DNA from: Chitinophaga sancti
GTDB taxonomy: Bacteria > Bacteroidota > Bacteroidia > Chitinophagales > Chitinophagaceae
Length of the DNA: 64,000 nucleotides
Direction: 5' to 3'
Assembly (NCBI RefSeq): GCF_034087045.1
Contig: NZ_CP139247.1
Coordinates: 5,668,001 to 5,732,000 of the forward strand
Shown: positions 7,855 to 16,347 of the stretch, piece after piece
How the letters are laid out: the number at the start of each line of letters is the position of its first letter
How positions within the stretch are numbered: position 1 is the stretch's first letter
Translations under genes and position numbers: made by a program
Notes under the pieces: model-generated
What the model was told of the DNA's origin: nothing
What the model saw: the letters and a program-made list of their open reading frames with translations, nothing else
The model's database searches: none

Positions 7855-9138
7855 TCACCAGGAATCATCATCACCATCTCCTATCCCTGTCTCCTCCCCT
7901 ACATCCAATCCCACAGGCTCCCCATAGTTGATATACATATTATCCTCATCATACCGGATCTCTTTTATCGGGTCTAGTCCTAATAATTTAGCATAGTGCA
8001 CCAATAACCACCCTCCTGCACGCCCGTTAGGAGAACCCAATAGCGCAATAAAATCCTTACTATATGGCTTCTCTACACCATTGCTGGACATACTATAACT
8101 CTGCAAGAGATATTGCATTTCTGAACCATCAGACCAGAGAATGGTATGCAATGTCTGCGCATTAATAATCCCCTGTCGTTTCAGGGTCTTTAGCTCTATC
8201 TTCTCCCTGTCCTGCGGTTTTCTCTCAAACTGCGCCCGCTTAAGCGCCTGTATTTGTGCAGCGATGATATCAGCATTGGTAGCGACAGGTTGACCTCCGG
8301 CACTCTCTTTATCTTTATCACCAAAGTTCTGAGCGGCAATAAATGTCTTCATCTGAGGGTCATACTGGTTGTTATAGTGCGATTCGCCACGATTTGCCTG
8401 CCTGCCAGTGCTGATAAGATACTTTTTAACTTTCTGCCCATCCTGAAGTGTATTCACATCCTCATCCTCCATTGTTGATTGCGGCCGGCGTTCCTGGAAA
8501 TCATCTATACCACCAAACAAATCATCATTGTCTTCTTTATCAGAATGAGAATCATCTTGCGTCACCTCCTGCTGCTTAGGCACAGATACTGTATATTTCA
8601 GGGTATCTTCATAGTTCATGTTCAATAGCCTTTCCGTCCTGGTAAAATGCGCATCCTCCTCCCGGACTGTTTTCGCTTTTTCAAGGGCAGCAATGATCTT
8701 TTCTCCTGTAGCATAACTATCATCATATTGTTTTTCTGAGGCCGCCAATGATTTCGTGTCAAAAATAACGGGGAAGTCCAGATTTTCCGGATCTGCCCGT
8801 TTCTCTGATTGCTCATTTTCCCCGTCGGCCAGGTGTGCAGAGAGTTCTTCAAGTAAGGTGTCTTTGGAACGTTTTAATTGTGTCACAGGTGTTGCTGCGG
8901 GATATCCGGCTTTCAACTGTCTGGCCTGCAAACCAGCATTCGCCATTTCCTGGTAAGCCTGCGATTGCCGCACCTGGCTACTATTGATAACCTTTGCCTG
9001 CAGCTGCCGTTGAATAATAGCTTCCGGCCGGTTGTTCATTAATTGAAAAGCACCGCCGCTTTTATTTTCCATTGATGTTAAACTGCGGTTAGCAACCTTC
9101 TTTGGGACGGAGGCCGCCAGGTTCTTATGGGTAATCAT
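7855..9138 (-). CDS. Protein with eCIS-cargo-like N-terminal leader
   Basis: 427 residues. The N-terminus (about 30-90) holds 'FQLMNNRPEAIIQRQLQ' and 'SSQVRQSQAYQEMANAGLQ', which I recognise as the leader repeat ('QLxDNRPEAxxQRKLQ', 'SPQVxQLxAxQ') of Bacteroidota proteins associated with extracellular contractile injection systems, often DUF4157 toxins. The middle is acidic and low-complexity (for example 'DSHSDKEDNDDLFGGIDDFQ'). A C-terminal domain (about 280-410) has 'TLHTILWSDGSEMQYLLQSY', 'ALLGSPNGRAGGWLLVHYAK' and an acidic tail. I do not recognise that domain; a metallopeptidase HExxH is absent. No injection-system genes lie in the window, so a cargo role is inferred from the leader only. 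Confidence 0.65.
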   Translation of the reverse strand: MITHKNLAASVPKKVANRSLTSMENKSGGAFQLMNNRPEAIIQRQLQAKVINSSQVRQSQAYQEMANAGLQARQLKAGYPAATPVTQLKRSKDTLLEELSAHLADGENEQSEKRADPENLDFPVIFDTKSLAASEKQYDDSYATGEKIIAALEKAKTVREEDAHFTRTERLLNMNYEDTLKYTVSVPKQQEVTQDDSHSDKEDNDDLFGGIDDFQERRPQSTMEDEDVNTLQDGQKVKKYLISTGRQANRGESHYNNQYDPQMKTFIAAQNFGDKDKESAGGQPVATNADIIAAQIQALKRAQFERKPQDREKIELKTLKRQGIINAQTLHTILWSDGSEMQYLLQSYSMSSNGVEKPYSKDFIALLGSPNGRAGGWLLVHYAKLLGLDPIKEIRYDEDNMYINYGEPVGLDVGEETGIGDGDDDSW

Positions 9139-9425
9139 TCCTGTTTCATTTTTTATGAACGCTCAACAAATGGATAGATACAAACAGCCGGTGAGACGGC
9201 TATTGCTAAATATAACCATAATTATTTTGATTACCAGTTTTTGACCGAAGGCTGTGCGATCTAAAATTAATAATCAAGCCTTATTAAAACACCTTACACA
9301 CCATACATATTCCCTACTATGTATGCAACCTATGTATGAAGTTTTTCATATTTCTGTAAAGAACTTTAAAAACCTCTACCCATAATCGATTATTTAGTAG
9401 CTTACTAATAATCAAATATCCACGC
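9139..9425. other. Divergent promoter region
   Basis: Spacer between the divergent eCIS-like and hydroxylase genes. No gene or repeat found; an AT-rich region with direct short repeats around TATGTATG (9310-9340). Confidence 0.3.
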
Positions 9426-10454
9426 ATGGGAATACTCCACACATTGTACGACGAAATCATCGGCTTCATGGGGCTTAATGCCCTACTCGAAATGTACCGC
9501 ACAGGAAATTACCAGTCATTGCTCACCTTAAACGGTATATTAGGCGCCATCTCACCGGTGCTCCCCTTTTTGTTATTAATCGAAATAACACGTGCCCTCG
9601 TCTATAAAAGGTTTAAGATAGAAGACTATCGGATGCCTTTTATTATCTTCGTTATCAATCGCGTCATCGGCCGTTTTCTTTCTATTGCAGCCATTGCTTT
9701 TTGCATTGGTGTATTCGAAAAGTACGCCATCTTCAACACTACATTTACCTGGTATTGGTTGATCTATGGCTATATCATCTGGGAATTTGGCCACTTCCTG
9801 TATCATTACTGGGGCCATAGGGTTCGCTTATTCTGGTGCCTGCATGCTACACATCATATGCCACAGACGATGAACCTTTCTGTAAGCTATGCGCATTTCT
9901 TCTTAGAAGGTGCCTATGCCGATATTATCCGTACCACAGTATGTATACTGGCCGGCGTAAATCCTCCCCTATTATTTTTCATTATGTTCATTGATGGTCT
10001 TTGGGGTGGGTTTATTCATGTAGGAGAAAACATCCTTAAAAACGGAAGATTGGGCTTTCTCAATAAATGGATTTTGACCCCATCTCATCATCGCGTACAT
10101 CATGCAAAGAACCCCTTGTACATGGATACTAATTTTTGTAATCTGCTGAACATCTGGGACAAGGTGTTTGGTACTTTTCAATATGAAGATCCTAAAGAAC
10201 CAATTCAATACGGTGTAACACGAAATGTAAACAACCGTAATTTCTTCGATGTTTATTTCGGTGAATTCTATTACCTGGCACTGGATGTATGGAAAGCCCC
10301 AGGCATCATGAATAAAATCCGTTACATTTTTATGCCCCCGGGATGGAGTCATACTGGAGATCATAAAACAGCTGTCATCGTAAAACGCGCATACCTTGAA
10401 TCGATAAAACAAACCACTTCAACAACCACGATATATGAAACCAAAGCCAGTTAA
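9426..10454 (+). CDS. Membrane di-iron fatty acid hydroxylase / sterol desaturase
   Basis: A 342-residue integral membrane protein of the fatty acid hydroxylase superfamily. The histidine clusters that bind the di-iron centre are present: 'HFLYHYWGHR', 'LHATHHMPQ' and 'SHHRVHHAKN'. They are set among four or so hydrophobic helices ('AISPVLPFLLLIEITRALVY', 'VIGRFLSIAAIAFCIGVFEK', 'GYIIWEFGHFLYHY'). It should hydroxylate or desaturate a lipid chain at the inner membrane with O2. The stop overlaps the start of the next gene by 20 bp, so the two are translationally coupled, implying shared function. Confidence 0.9.
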   Translation: MGILHTLYDEIIGFMGLNALLEMYRTGNYQSLLTLNGILGAISPVLPFLLLIEITRALVYKRFKIEDYRMPFIIFVINRVIGRFLSIAAIAFCIGVFEKYAIFNTTFTWYWLIYGYIIWEFGHFLYHYWGHRVRLFWCLHATHHMPQTMNLSVSYAHFFLEGAYADIIRTTVCILAGVNPPLLFFIMFIDGLWGGFIHVGENILKNGRLGFLNKWILTPSHHRVHHAKNPLYMDTNFCNLLNIWDKVFGTFQYEDPKEPIQYGVTRNVNNRNFFDVYFGEFYYLALDVWKAPGIMNKIRYIFMPPGWSHTGDHKTAVIVKRAYLESIKQTTSTTTIYETKAS

Positions 10455-11490
10455 TACAAATACTTCCCGCAGACAGTTTATCCGCAATACATCCTTGTCT
10501 CTTGGCGGCCTCTGGCTGACCAATGGCCTTATGGCCCGTGATAAAGGACCGGTGTATGGTCACAATCATGTTCAATATACACTTGATACCAGCTGGAGCA
10601 AATGTAACCCACAGCAATATCCTGTCAATGACTGTCATGAAATGGTGCAGGATAAAAGAGGACGTATCTTTTTGCTGACCAACGAGACGAAAAACAATAT
10701 ACTCATTTACGATACAAAGGGGCAATTACTCGATTCCTGGGGAAATGTATTCCCAGGTGCACATGGATTGACCATTCATGATGAAAATGGTACTGAGTTT
10801 TTGTATATCACAGATACAGTAAAGCATCAGGTATATAAAACTACTTTAAGCGGCGAAATACTGCTTACTATCAATGCGCCGATGGATAGTAAGCTTTATG
10901 CGCAGGCGGAGAAATTTGTTCCTACAGAAACTACGATTGCCCCCAATGGGGATATTTTCATTGCTGATGGTTATGGCGAGCAGTATATCTTACATTACAA
11001 CAGTAAGGGACATTTACTGAATTATTTCGGAGGCCGTGGTAGTGGAGATGAGCATCTTGACAATGCACATGGCATTTTGTTAGATCCGAGAAGTAAAGAT
11101 GGATCATTGCTGATCACCGACCGTACCCGGAATTGTTTTAAACGTTTCTCTAAGGAAGGACAATTACTCGATATTATACATCTGCCTGGTGCCTGTGTAT
11201 GCAGACCTGTAGTTCAGGGGGACTTGTTATATGCAGCAGTGCTTCGCTCTCCGGATATGAATAAGGAAGGAAGTGGGTTCGTGACCATACTTGATCAGCA
11301 TAATAAAGTAGTGAGTAATATTGGAGGTAGTGAACCTGATTATAAAAATGGTCAGCTTCAGCCGATGTACCAGACAGATAAGATCTTTTTTCATCCGCAT
11401 GATGTGTGCGTGGACCGGGATCATAATTTGTATGTGGCACAATGGGCATCTGGTAAAGTCTATCCTTATAAATTAAAACGGGTCTCCTGA
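10435..11490 (+). CDS. Tat-exported NHL-repeat beta-propeller protein
   Basis: 351 residues with a twin-arginine signal ('TSRRQFIRNTSLSLGGLWLT') and a six-bladed NHL-type propeller. Blade motifs include 'HGLTIHDENGTEFLYITDT', 'APNGDIFIADGYGEQYILHY', 'HGILLDPRSKDGSLLITDRT' and 'HPHDVCVDRDHNLYVAQWAS'. It resembles peptidyl-glycine lyase-like or 6-bladed propeller proteins; the repeated His/Asp pairs may bind a metal, which fits folded export by Tat. Its start lies inside the hydroxylase gene, so they form an operon. The actual substrate is unknown; I infer it acts in the periplasm on the same lipid or aldehyde route. Confidence 0.8.
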   Translation: MKPKPVNTNTSRRQFIRNTSLSLGGLWLTNGLMARDKGPVYGHNHVQYTLDTSWSKCNPQQYPVNDCHEMVQDKRGRIFLLTNETKNNILIYDTKGQLLDSWGNVFPGAHGLTIHDENGTEFLYITDTVKHQVYKTTLSGEILLTINAPMDSKLYAQAEKFVPTETTIAPNGDIFIADGYGEQYILHYNSKGHLLNYFGGRGSGDEHLDNAHGILLDPRSKDGSLLITDRTRNCFKRFSKEGQLLDIIHLPGACVCRPVVQGDLLYAAVLRSPDMNKEGSGFVTILDQHNKVVSNIGGSEPDYKNGQLQPMYQTDKIFFHPHDVCVDRDHNLYVAQWASGKVYPYKLKRVS

Positions 11491-11584
11491 GATTAATTTA
11501 GCAGAAGATGAAAATTTTGAAAATAATATTTTGTAGAAAGAAGAAAAGGTTAGAAATTCGCGGTCCTGAAACACAAAATCAGTT

Positions 11585-11668
11585 GCCCAGATGGCGAAAT
11601 TGGTAGACGCACTGTGTTCAGGTCGCAGCGCTCGCAAGGGTGTGCTGGTTCGAATCCAGTTCTGGGCA
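11585..11668 (+). tRNA. tRNA-Leu (CAG)
   Basis: An 84-nt class II tRNA. Acceptor stem GCCCAGA/TCTGGGC, anticodon loop TTCAGGT (anticodon CAG), variable arm GCGCTCGCAAGGGTG, T-arm CTGGTTCGAATCCAG, discriminator A, no encoded CCA. Its 3' end is the likely attachment site of the integrative island that follows. Confidence 0.95.
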
Positions 11669-11802
11669 CAAAATGGCTCTGTAATCAATTGATTTACAGG
11701 GCCATTTTTAATTTATGCTTGTCAATAATTCATAGGTTTTAACGCATTCTACCACTATTATTGACAAGCAATTGACAAGCAGCATGACAAGCAGAAATTG
11801 TC
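11662..11802 (+). repeat. Island att region: tRNA 3' end, terminator and integrase arm sites
   Basis: 141 bp repeated in inverted orientation at 23331-23471 with only about three mismatches. It contains CTGGGCAC from the tRNA, a terminator (TGGCTCTGTAA/TTTACAGGGCCA with T-run), TGCTTGTCAATAA facing TTATTGACAAGCA, and three closely spaced GACAAGCA direct repeats (11762-11793). Short repeats beside a tRNA 3' end and next to an integrase gene are the usual look of arm-type integrase sites. The role is inferred. Confidence 0.75.
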
Positions 11803-12094
11803 GTACGTTTCTATTAAACACCTCCCCGACCGGGCCATTAGAAAATCCCTACAATTCCCCCCGGTTTAACATTTACAATGAACAAGATTCCCTAAATGGC
11901 AGATTAAAAATTGTAAATCTGTCAGTACTGACAGCCATTCATGAAAGAATTAGGAAAATTCTTTTACCGCTCTTTTTCCCCCTTTTTCTCACTCTCTATA
12001 ATACCATTAAAAAAATGCCGAATGCACTGCCACGGTTCGATGGCACGGCATATCCATTGCTCTCAATCATCTATAACCCAAAAGCCACAACGAT
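11803..12094. promoter_or_regulatory. Integrase leader region with palindrome
   Basis: No convincing gene. Contains a perfect 16-bp palindrome CTGTCAGTACTGACAG at 11919-11934, about 160 bp upstream of the integrase gene, which may be an operator. A G+C-rich patch around 12020-12045 can fold weakly. Confidence 0.45.
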
Positions 12095-13219
12095 ATGAAA
12101 ATAGGATCTTACTTAAACAGAAAAGGAGACAAACGAATCTATTACTATGATTATGGGCGTGGACCAGGTAAACGGCCTGCTGTTGGAGTGTTTACCTATA
12201 CCAAACCCAAAGGGCAAATACAAAAAAATCATAATATTCAGGCATTAGACTTAATTGAAGTCAAAAAAAGCCAGGCGATAATTGAACAACAGTCGATAGG
12301 CACTGCATATATTCCACCTCATAAGTTCAAAGCGAATTTTCTGGAATATTATTTAGATTATGTAGAAGTAAATAAGCGTGAAGGGAATCGGGCTTTGGCA
12401 AATAGTTACATACAATTTAAAGAATTCATAGGCTGTGATTTTATATCGCCTGTAGATATTACCGAAAATGTTTGTAAGAGGTTTAGACAATATCTTCTTG
12501 ATAAATATACTGGTGAAACGCCACAGGGATATTATGCCAGGTTCAAGTGGGTATTAAATTCGGCTACCAGTGATAAATATTTTCAAGTAAATCCAACAAC
12601 TAAAGTATTTGCAAAGGCGAATCCTAGTACAGTATTAAAAGGGAATCTGGAAATAGAAGAATATCTCGCATTATTAGGAACTCCATGCCTCAACGAGGAA
12701 GTCAAAGATGCCTTCATTTTCTGTTGTTACACGGGTCTAAGATGGGTAGATGTTGATCGCCTCTATGATGGTATTGATATAAAGAATGGGGTACTTACAA
12801 CTCGTATCATACAGAAGAAAACAGGCGAGCCTGTGACACTCACATTGCATCCAATAGCCCAGGGTATTGTTAGAAAGCAGAGGAAAAAAAGAGCCAATAG
12901 CCCGGGCAATAATCGTCTTTTCCAGATTCCTGGTCGTAACGGTTGTAATAAAGAATTGGACAAATGGGTTAACGCAGCAGGAATACAGAAACATATTACC
13001 TGGTCTTGCGCTCGTCTCTCCTTCTCAATATTACTCCAGGATCAAAACGTGGACGATGCTACTGTAGCCTACCTCTTAGGGCATACAACAACTAAACAGG
13101 TTAGGAAAACATATATAAGGCATAGGCCCAAAAATCAAACTGAAACAATTAACAAACTGCCATCACCCGATATTAACAAATATTTTCTTCAATTGCCGGA
13201 AGAGGAAGGTGAGGAATAA
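12095..13219 (+). CDS. Tyrosine recombinase (island integrase)
   Basis: 374 residues with the three-part plan of Bacteroidota integrases: arm-binding N-terminus (1-75), SAM-like core-binding domain (about 80-175) and catalytic domain. Catalytic residues seen are Arg216 in 'CYTGLRWVDVDRL', Lys241 (IIQKKTG), Arg307 in 'WSCARLSFSILL', His330 in 'YLLGHTTT' and Tyr340 in 'RKTYIRH'. The first His of the HxxR box is Ser304 here; the change is at a position tolerated in some Bacteroidota integrases. It sits 430 bp from the tRNA-Leu 3' end and the arm-type repeats, so it should recombine the island at that tRNA. It ends in a strong terminator. Confidence 0.92.
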   Translation: MKIGSYLNRKGDKRIYYYDYGRGPGKRPAVGVFTYTKPKGQIQKNHNIQALDLIEVKKSQAIIEQQSIGTAYIPPHKFKANFLEYYLDYVEVNKREGNRALANSYIQFKEFIGCDFISPVDITENVCKRFRQYLLDKYTGETPQGYYARFKWVLNSATSDKYFQVNPTTKVFAKANPSTVLKGNLEIEEYLALLGTPCLNEEVKDAFIFCCYTGLRWVDVDRLYDGIDIKNGVLTTRIIQKKTGEPVTLTLHPIAQGIVRKQRKKRANSPGNNRLFQIPGRNGCNKELDKWVNAAGIQKHITWSCARLSFSILLQDQNVDDATVAYLLGHTTTKQVRKTYIRHRPKNQTETINKLPSPDINKYFLQLPEEEGEE

Positions 13220-13221
13220 TA

Positions 13222-13257
13222 AAGAAAGGCTGCCAAACTAGATTGGCAGCCTTTCTT
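13222..13257 (+). terminator. Intrinsic terminator of the integrase gene
   Basis: AAGAAAGGCTGCCAA/TTGGCAGCCTTTCTT, a perfect 15-bp stem between convergent genes. Confidence 0.75.
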
Positions 13258-13275
13258 ACTAATTTTCAAATTGTA

Positions 13276-13533
13276 CTACGCTCTTCTTTTCTTTGGTAGC
13301 TCCATTACCGTTACCTGCTCTCCCCTCTGCATTTTTATAATTTCTTCTCGATCATAATATCCATTTTCATTCTTAAACAATCCATACTCCTTACACTTTT
13401 TTGCAAACTGAGTACGACCAAGGTCACAAAAGATGAGAGCCTCTTCAGGTTTTAAATACGGTTTAAAGCATATTGCGATTGCACGCATCGTAATTAATTC
13501 TTGCTGTTTGATCATAATGCACGTTTTACACAA
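13276..13533 (-). CDS. Excisionase-like small protein
   Basis: An 85-residue protein (79 if the ATG at 13515 is used, which gives MIKQQELITMRA). The body 'PEEALIFCDLGRTQFAKKCK' then 'EYGLFKNENGYYDREEIIKM' has the layout of the winged HTH 'sensor' proteins (MerR/Xis-like) that usually sit beside Bacteroidota integrases and read 'AxxLLGISRxTLyrxxxxG'. Convergent with the integrase gene. It probably directs excision or controls integrase expression; the assignment rests on context and a weak motif. Confidence 0.5.
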   Translation of the reverse strand: MCKTCIMIKQQELITMRAIAICFKPYLKPEEALIFCDLGRTQFAKKCKEYGLFKNENGYYDREEIIKMQRGEQVTVMELPKKRRA

Positions 13534-13659
13534 AGGTGAATAAGTGCGAAAAATTGATTTCCAGTTATTGCACGATTATGATTCAATTAGTATAATAATG
13601 TAGAATATTGTTCTATAATGCTCTCGCTAAAAAATAGGAAGTCACCTATTTTATTTACA

Positions 13660-14406
13660 TCAAAATTTAATAAAACTTTCCTCTCGGAAGCTATAATAAC
13701 CTACAAATGAGACAACTATATGATCCTTGACATAAATATCCAGTAATCTGGCCCCCTCCATAATTTTGTTTGTAAACATCTGATCAGCTTGACCAGCGTT
13801 TAAACTACCTGAAAGATGATTATGACAAAGGATAAGTTGGGTAGCATTTAAATCTAATGCTTCTTTTAAAATAATTCTTACATCGGCAGGGCAAAATGTG
13901 ATCCCCCCAATAGAGATGCACCTATTGGCAATTACTTTTGATGCCTGATTAAGAAATAATACATGAAAGGATTCAAATTGCTGATCTCCCAACAGCGGTT
14001 TAAAATACAAAGCAGCATCTTTGCCGGATACGATAGTTTTTTTAGGGAGCATACTACCAGCCTGCCGACGTCTGCCGACCTCAATTGCTGCCAGAAGAAT
14101 AGCTGCCTTTGCAATCCCAATGCCTTTAATTCTCTTTAGCTGATTAAATGAAAATTTACCTAGCTCATTGAGGCTATACGACGCAGTGGTTAATATTTCT
14201 TGTGCCAGGTTCATAGCGGATTTCCCTTTACTGCCGGTATTCAGAAGAATAGCAATAAGTTCTGCATCGCTTAATGATGATATTCCTTTATTAATTAGCT
14301 TTTCTCGTGGAAAATCATCTAATGGCCATCTGCCCATCGAAGTTAAAGCACGGTGTTGCCGGTCTATTATCGCTCCCCTGGCATTTACAGAAACAATGGA
14401 TTTCAT
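13660..14406 (-). CDS. radC: RadC-family JAB-domain protein
   Basis: 248 residues from ATG 14406 (frame open to 14454). The N-terminal UPF0758 helix-hairpin-helix part shows 'PREKLINKGISSLSDAELIA' and 'LGKFSFNQLKRIKGIGIAKA'. The C-terminal JAB/MPN domain has 'LNATQLILCHNHLSGSLNAG' then QAD. The family JAMM motif is HNHPSGxxxPSxxD; the zinc His pair and final Asp are kept but the conserved Ser is Gly. RadC homologues are common cargo of integrative elements and their biochemical role is unsettled. It follows the integrase and excisionase-like genes. Confidence 0.85.
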   Translation of the reverse strand: MKSIVSVNARGAIIDRQHRALTSMGRWPLDDFPREKLINKGISSLSDAELIAILLNTGSKGKSAMNLAQEILTTASYSLNELGKFSFNQLKRIKGIGIAKAAILLAAIEVGRRRQAGSMLPKKTIVSGKDAALYFKPLLGDQQFESFHVLFLNQASKVIANRCISIGGITFCPADVRIILKEALDLNATQLILCHNHLSGSLNAGQADQMFTNKIMEGARLLDIYVKDHIVVSFVGYYSFREESFIKF

Positions 14407-15035
14407 TTTGTAATATTTTGGAAGCAATATATAAGTACGAAGATCAATATCCAATTTTAATTATATGGGGAATATTATATGAAAGAAGCTGTTTTCATAC
14501 TGTCAGGTGAAGTAGCAGCTAATAAAAAAACATCGATTTCTCGATGCCCTTAAACCATTTGGATATTAATCCCTTCCCAGTACCGAGAGAACAACAGGCA
14601 TCGAACCGATTATTACAAGATTTACTCATTTTCAGCGAGTTACCAATCTGACATAATGACAATTGGCAATCTAAGGCGGCATCTTAAGCGTCAAAATTGC
14701 AAAAAACGACAAAATGTCTTAGAAATGTAAGCTAATAATTAAAGTAAGAGTAAGAGAAATGTCATAAAAAAGAGGGCACGATTATTGCACAGCTCGTAGG
14801 AACCAAAACGATCGCGGAACAATATACTAAGGGAACAATAGCATGTGGAATAAGCTACCCGAAGGCTGTTCACCTTTAAGACTGTACAATATTTACATCA
14901 GACAGTGTAAAACTAACAAAAATAAATTTTAATTAAAAAATATTTTTTGTTGCACAGTCAATTCTCGGATACGCCTATAAACGTAAGGACACAGTCCGTA
15001 GGCTTTTTTAATTGACAAACAAAAAATAAATTTTA
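14407..15035. other. Intergenic region with tRNA-like relic and hairpins
   Basis: No protein gene seen. 14580-14652 on the minus strand reads as a degenerate tRNA (D-loop-like AGATTGGTAAC, T-loop-like CGGTTCGATGCC) without consistent stems. 14532-14547 is a small hairpin (CATCGATTTCTCGATG). At 14970-15010 GCCTA..GGAC ACA GTCC..TAGGC followed by TTTTTT makes an intrinsic terminator only 26 bp before the next start codon, which could act as an attenuator. Confidence 0.4.
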
Positions 15036-15416
15036 ATGGCAATAAATTTAGAATTGGAGATTTTTGCAGTATACAATGCAAATGTGGCTCAAAAAGAGCA
15101 CATAATTTTGAAAGCTAATGGAAAAGTGAACCTTAATTCATATCAGGTTAAGGATAGGACCTTTAAGTTAGGCAAGCAAACTAATATCTTTCCTCACGTT
15201 TTTGCGCTTCCCAATATAGTATTGGAAAAAGGGCAGTATGTCGCCATTTTTACAGGAAAAGGGGATGACGGCTGGGGGACTTACGCAGGAGAACCTTGCT
15301 ATTGTATCCATTGGGGATCTAATCAGCCTATTTTGAACGACAGTGCTTTTGATACCGTAGAGTTAGAAAAAGTTACAAGTATTCAGAAGTTTCCTCTAAA
15401 AAAACAAGGCGTGTAA
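15036..15416 (+). CDS. Unknown small beta-rich protein
   Basis: 126 residues, no signal peptide and no family I recognise. Predicted mostly beta ('INLELEIFAVYNANVAQKEH', 'FPHVFALPNIVLEKGQYVAI', 'GKGDDGWGTYAGEPCYCIHW'); the sequence 'LEKGQYVAIFTGKGD' recalls the strand-turn pattern of lamin-tail/Ig-like sandwich domains, but this is weak. It is preceded by a terminator-like hairpin and followed after 78 bp by a membrane-protein gene on the same strand, so the two probably form a module. Its place beside a DUF2726-like nuclease within an island suggests a defence-type role, by context only. Confidence 0.55.
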   Translation: MAINLELEIFAVYNANVAQKEHIILKANGKVNLNSYQVKDRTFKLGKQTNIFPHVFALPNIVLEKGQYVAIFTGKGDDGWGTYAGEPCYCIHWGSNQPILNDSAFDTVELEKVTSIQKFPLKKQGV

Positions 15417-15428
15417 TTACACAATATT

Positions 15429-15461
15429 AGGAAGTTTTGGAGACACTCTCCAAAGCTTCCT
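15429..15461 (+). terminator. Hairpin between the paired genes
   Basis: AGGAAGTTTTGGAGA/TCTCCAAAGCTTCCT stem. There is no long T-run, so it may reduce rather than stop read-through into the membrane-protein gene. Confidence 0.45.
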
Positions 15462-15494
15462 ATGTTTATTAATAAAATATCATTCTAAAAAGGT

Positions 15495-16193
15495 GTGTTT
15501 ATTTTTATGTCGATAACAATAATAATTATATTATCCTTTTCTTTTGTATTTATACTTGGTTTTACAAAAATTTTTAAACGGCTCCGTTCACTAAATACAG
15601 ACTATGATTTTGCTTACGAATTCCGAAATAAGTTTAATGAGTTCGCAAATAAATATTTTGAACATGCTGACGGGATTTATCAAAGAGGAGAATTAGATAG
15701 CACACTGTATACGTGGCTAATGATGAACGCAAATAAAATTCAGTCAATTCTGGGAAGAATTGGAATACTTCATTACATCGGTCCTTTTCAAAGGTATGAA
15801 GTTCCTAACTACCAGGTTGTTTTAAACACACTTCCTAAATTTCGAGCTGGGACTATAGAGGCATTTGATGTCCATTACACAGACGATTGCCTTCTAAGAT
15901 ATTTAGGAAGTATGGAGAATGGTATTAAAAAGGTTCAACCAAGTTTAAAAAATCCAATCATTTGGCTGAAGCAAGGTTTTCAAGAGTTATTCAGTTTGCC
16001 ATTATATATCCTAAATTGGTTTGGTATTCTAAGTGACAAATCAATTCTCAAAATAACCGCAAATGCATTTTTTGTAATCCTAACAGGATTTGGCGGATTA
16101 ATCGCCTTTTTAAGCGGAGTTGTAACGATTATCCAAGGCAAAGATCAAACTATTGAGTTAATCAGAAAAATCTGGCCCACGTTTTTACAATAG
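15495..16193 (+). CDS. Unknown two-helix membrane protein
   Basis: 232 residues (228 if the ATG at 15507 is used). Membrane helices lie at the N-terminus ('SITIIIILSFSFVFILGFTK') and near the C-terminus ('ILKITANAFFVILTGFGGLI' then AFLSGVV), with a soluble charged middle of about 150 residues (for example 'EFRNKFNEFANKYFEHADGI'). No catalytic motif recognised. Located 78 bp after the small beta-rich gene, same strand. Such soluble-partner plus membrane-protein pairs are common among abortive-infection modules, but here that is only a contextual idea. Confidence 0.55.
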   Translation: MFIFMSITIIIILSFSFVFILGFTKIFKRLRSLNTDYDFAYEFRNKFNEFANKYFEHADGIYQRGELDSTLYTWLMMNANKIQSILGRIGILHYIGPFQRYEVPNYQVVLNTLPKFRAGTIEAFDVHYTDDCLLRYLGSMENGIKKVQPSLKNPIIWLKQGFQELFSLPLYILNWFGILSDKSILKITANAFFVILTGFGGLIAFLSGVVTIIQGKDQTIELIRKIWPTFLQ

Positions 16194-16347
16194 GTAACAG
16201 GAGATTGTAAAGAGTAATTGTAAATGTTATTGTCTGTACGCTGCTAACCTATAAGGTAAAAACTACTAAAATCGGGGAAGGCGCTAACGCCGCACTGTCC
16301 CCCCATCCCAGCGGGGTTCCAAATAATGATTTTAAAACCTTTTCCCC
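16194..16347. other. Spacer with GC hairpin
   Basis: Contains GGCGCTAACGCC (16278-16289), a small stem-loop in a locally GC-rich patch unlike the surrounding AT-rich DNA. No gene seen. Confidence 0.3.

Noticed and set aside
14580..14652. Possible tRNA gene on the minus strand
   Set aside because: D-loop- and T-loop-like words are present, but acceptor, anticodon and T-stems do not pair convincingly; kept only as a relic within the gap entry.
14760..15035. Possible retron or other reverse-transcriptase-linked ncRNA
   Set aside because: The hairpin region before 15036 looked suggestive, but no reverse transcriptase with a YxDD motif is encoded anywhere in the window.
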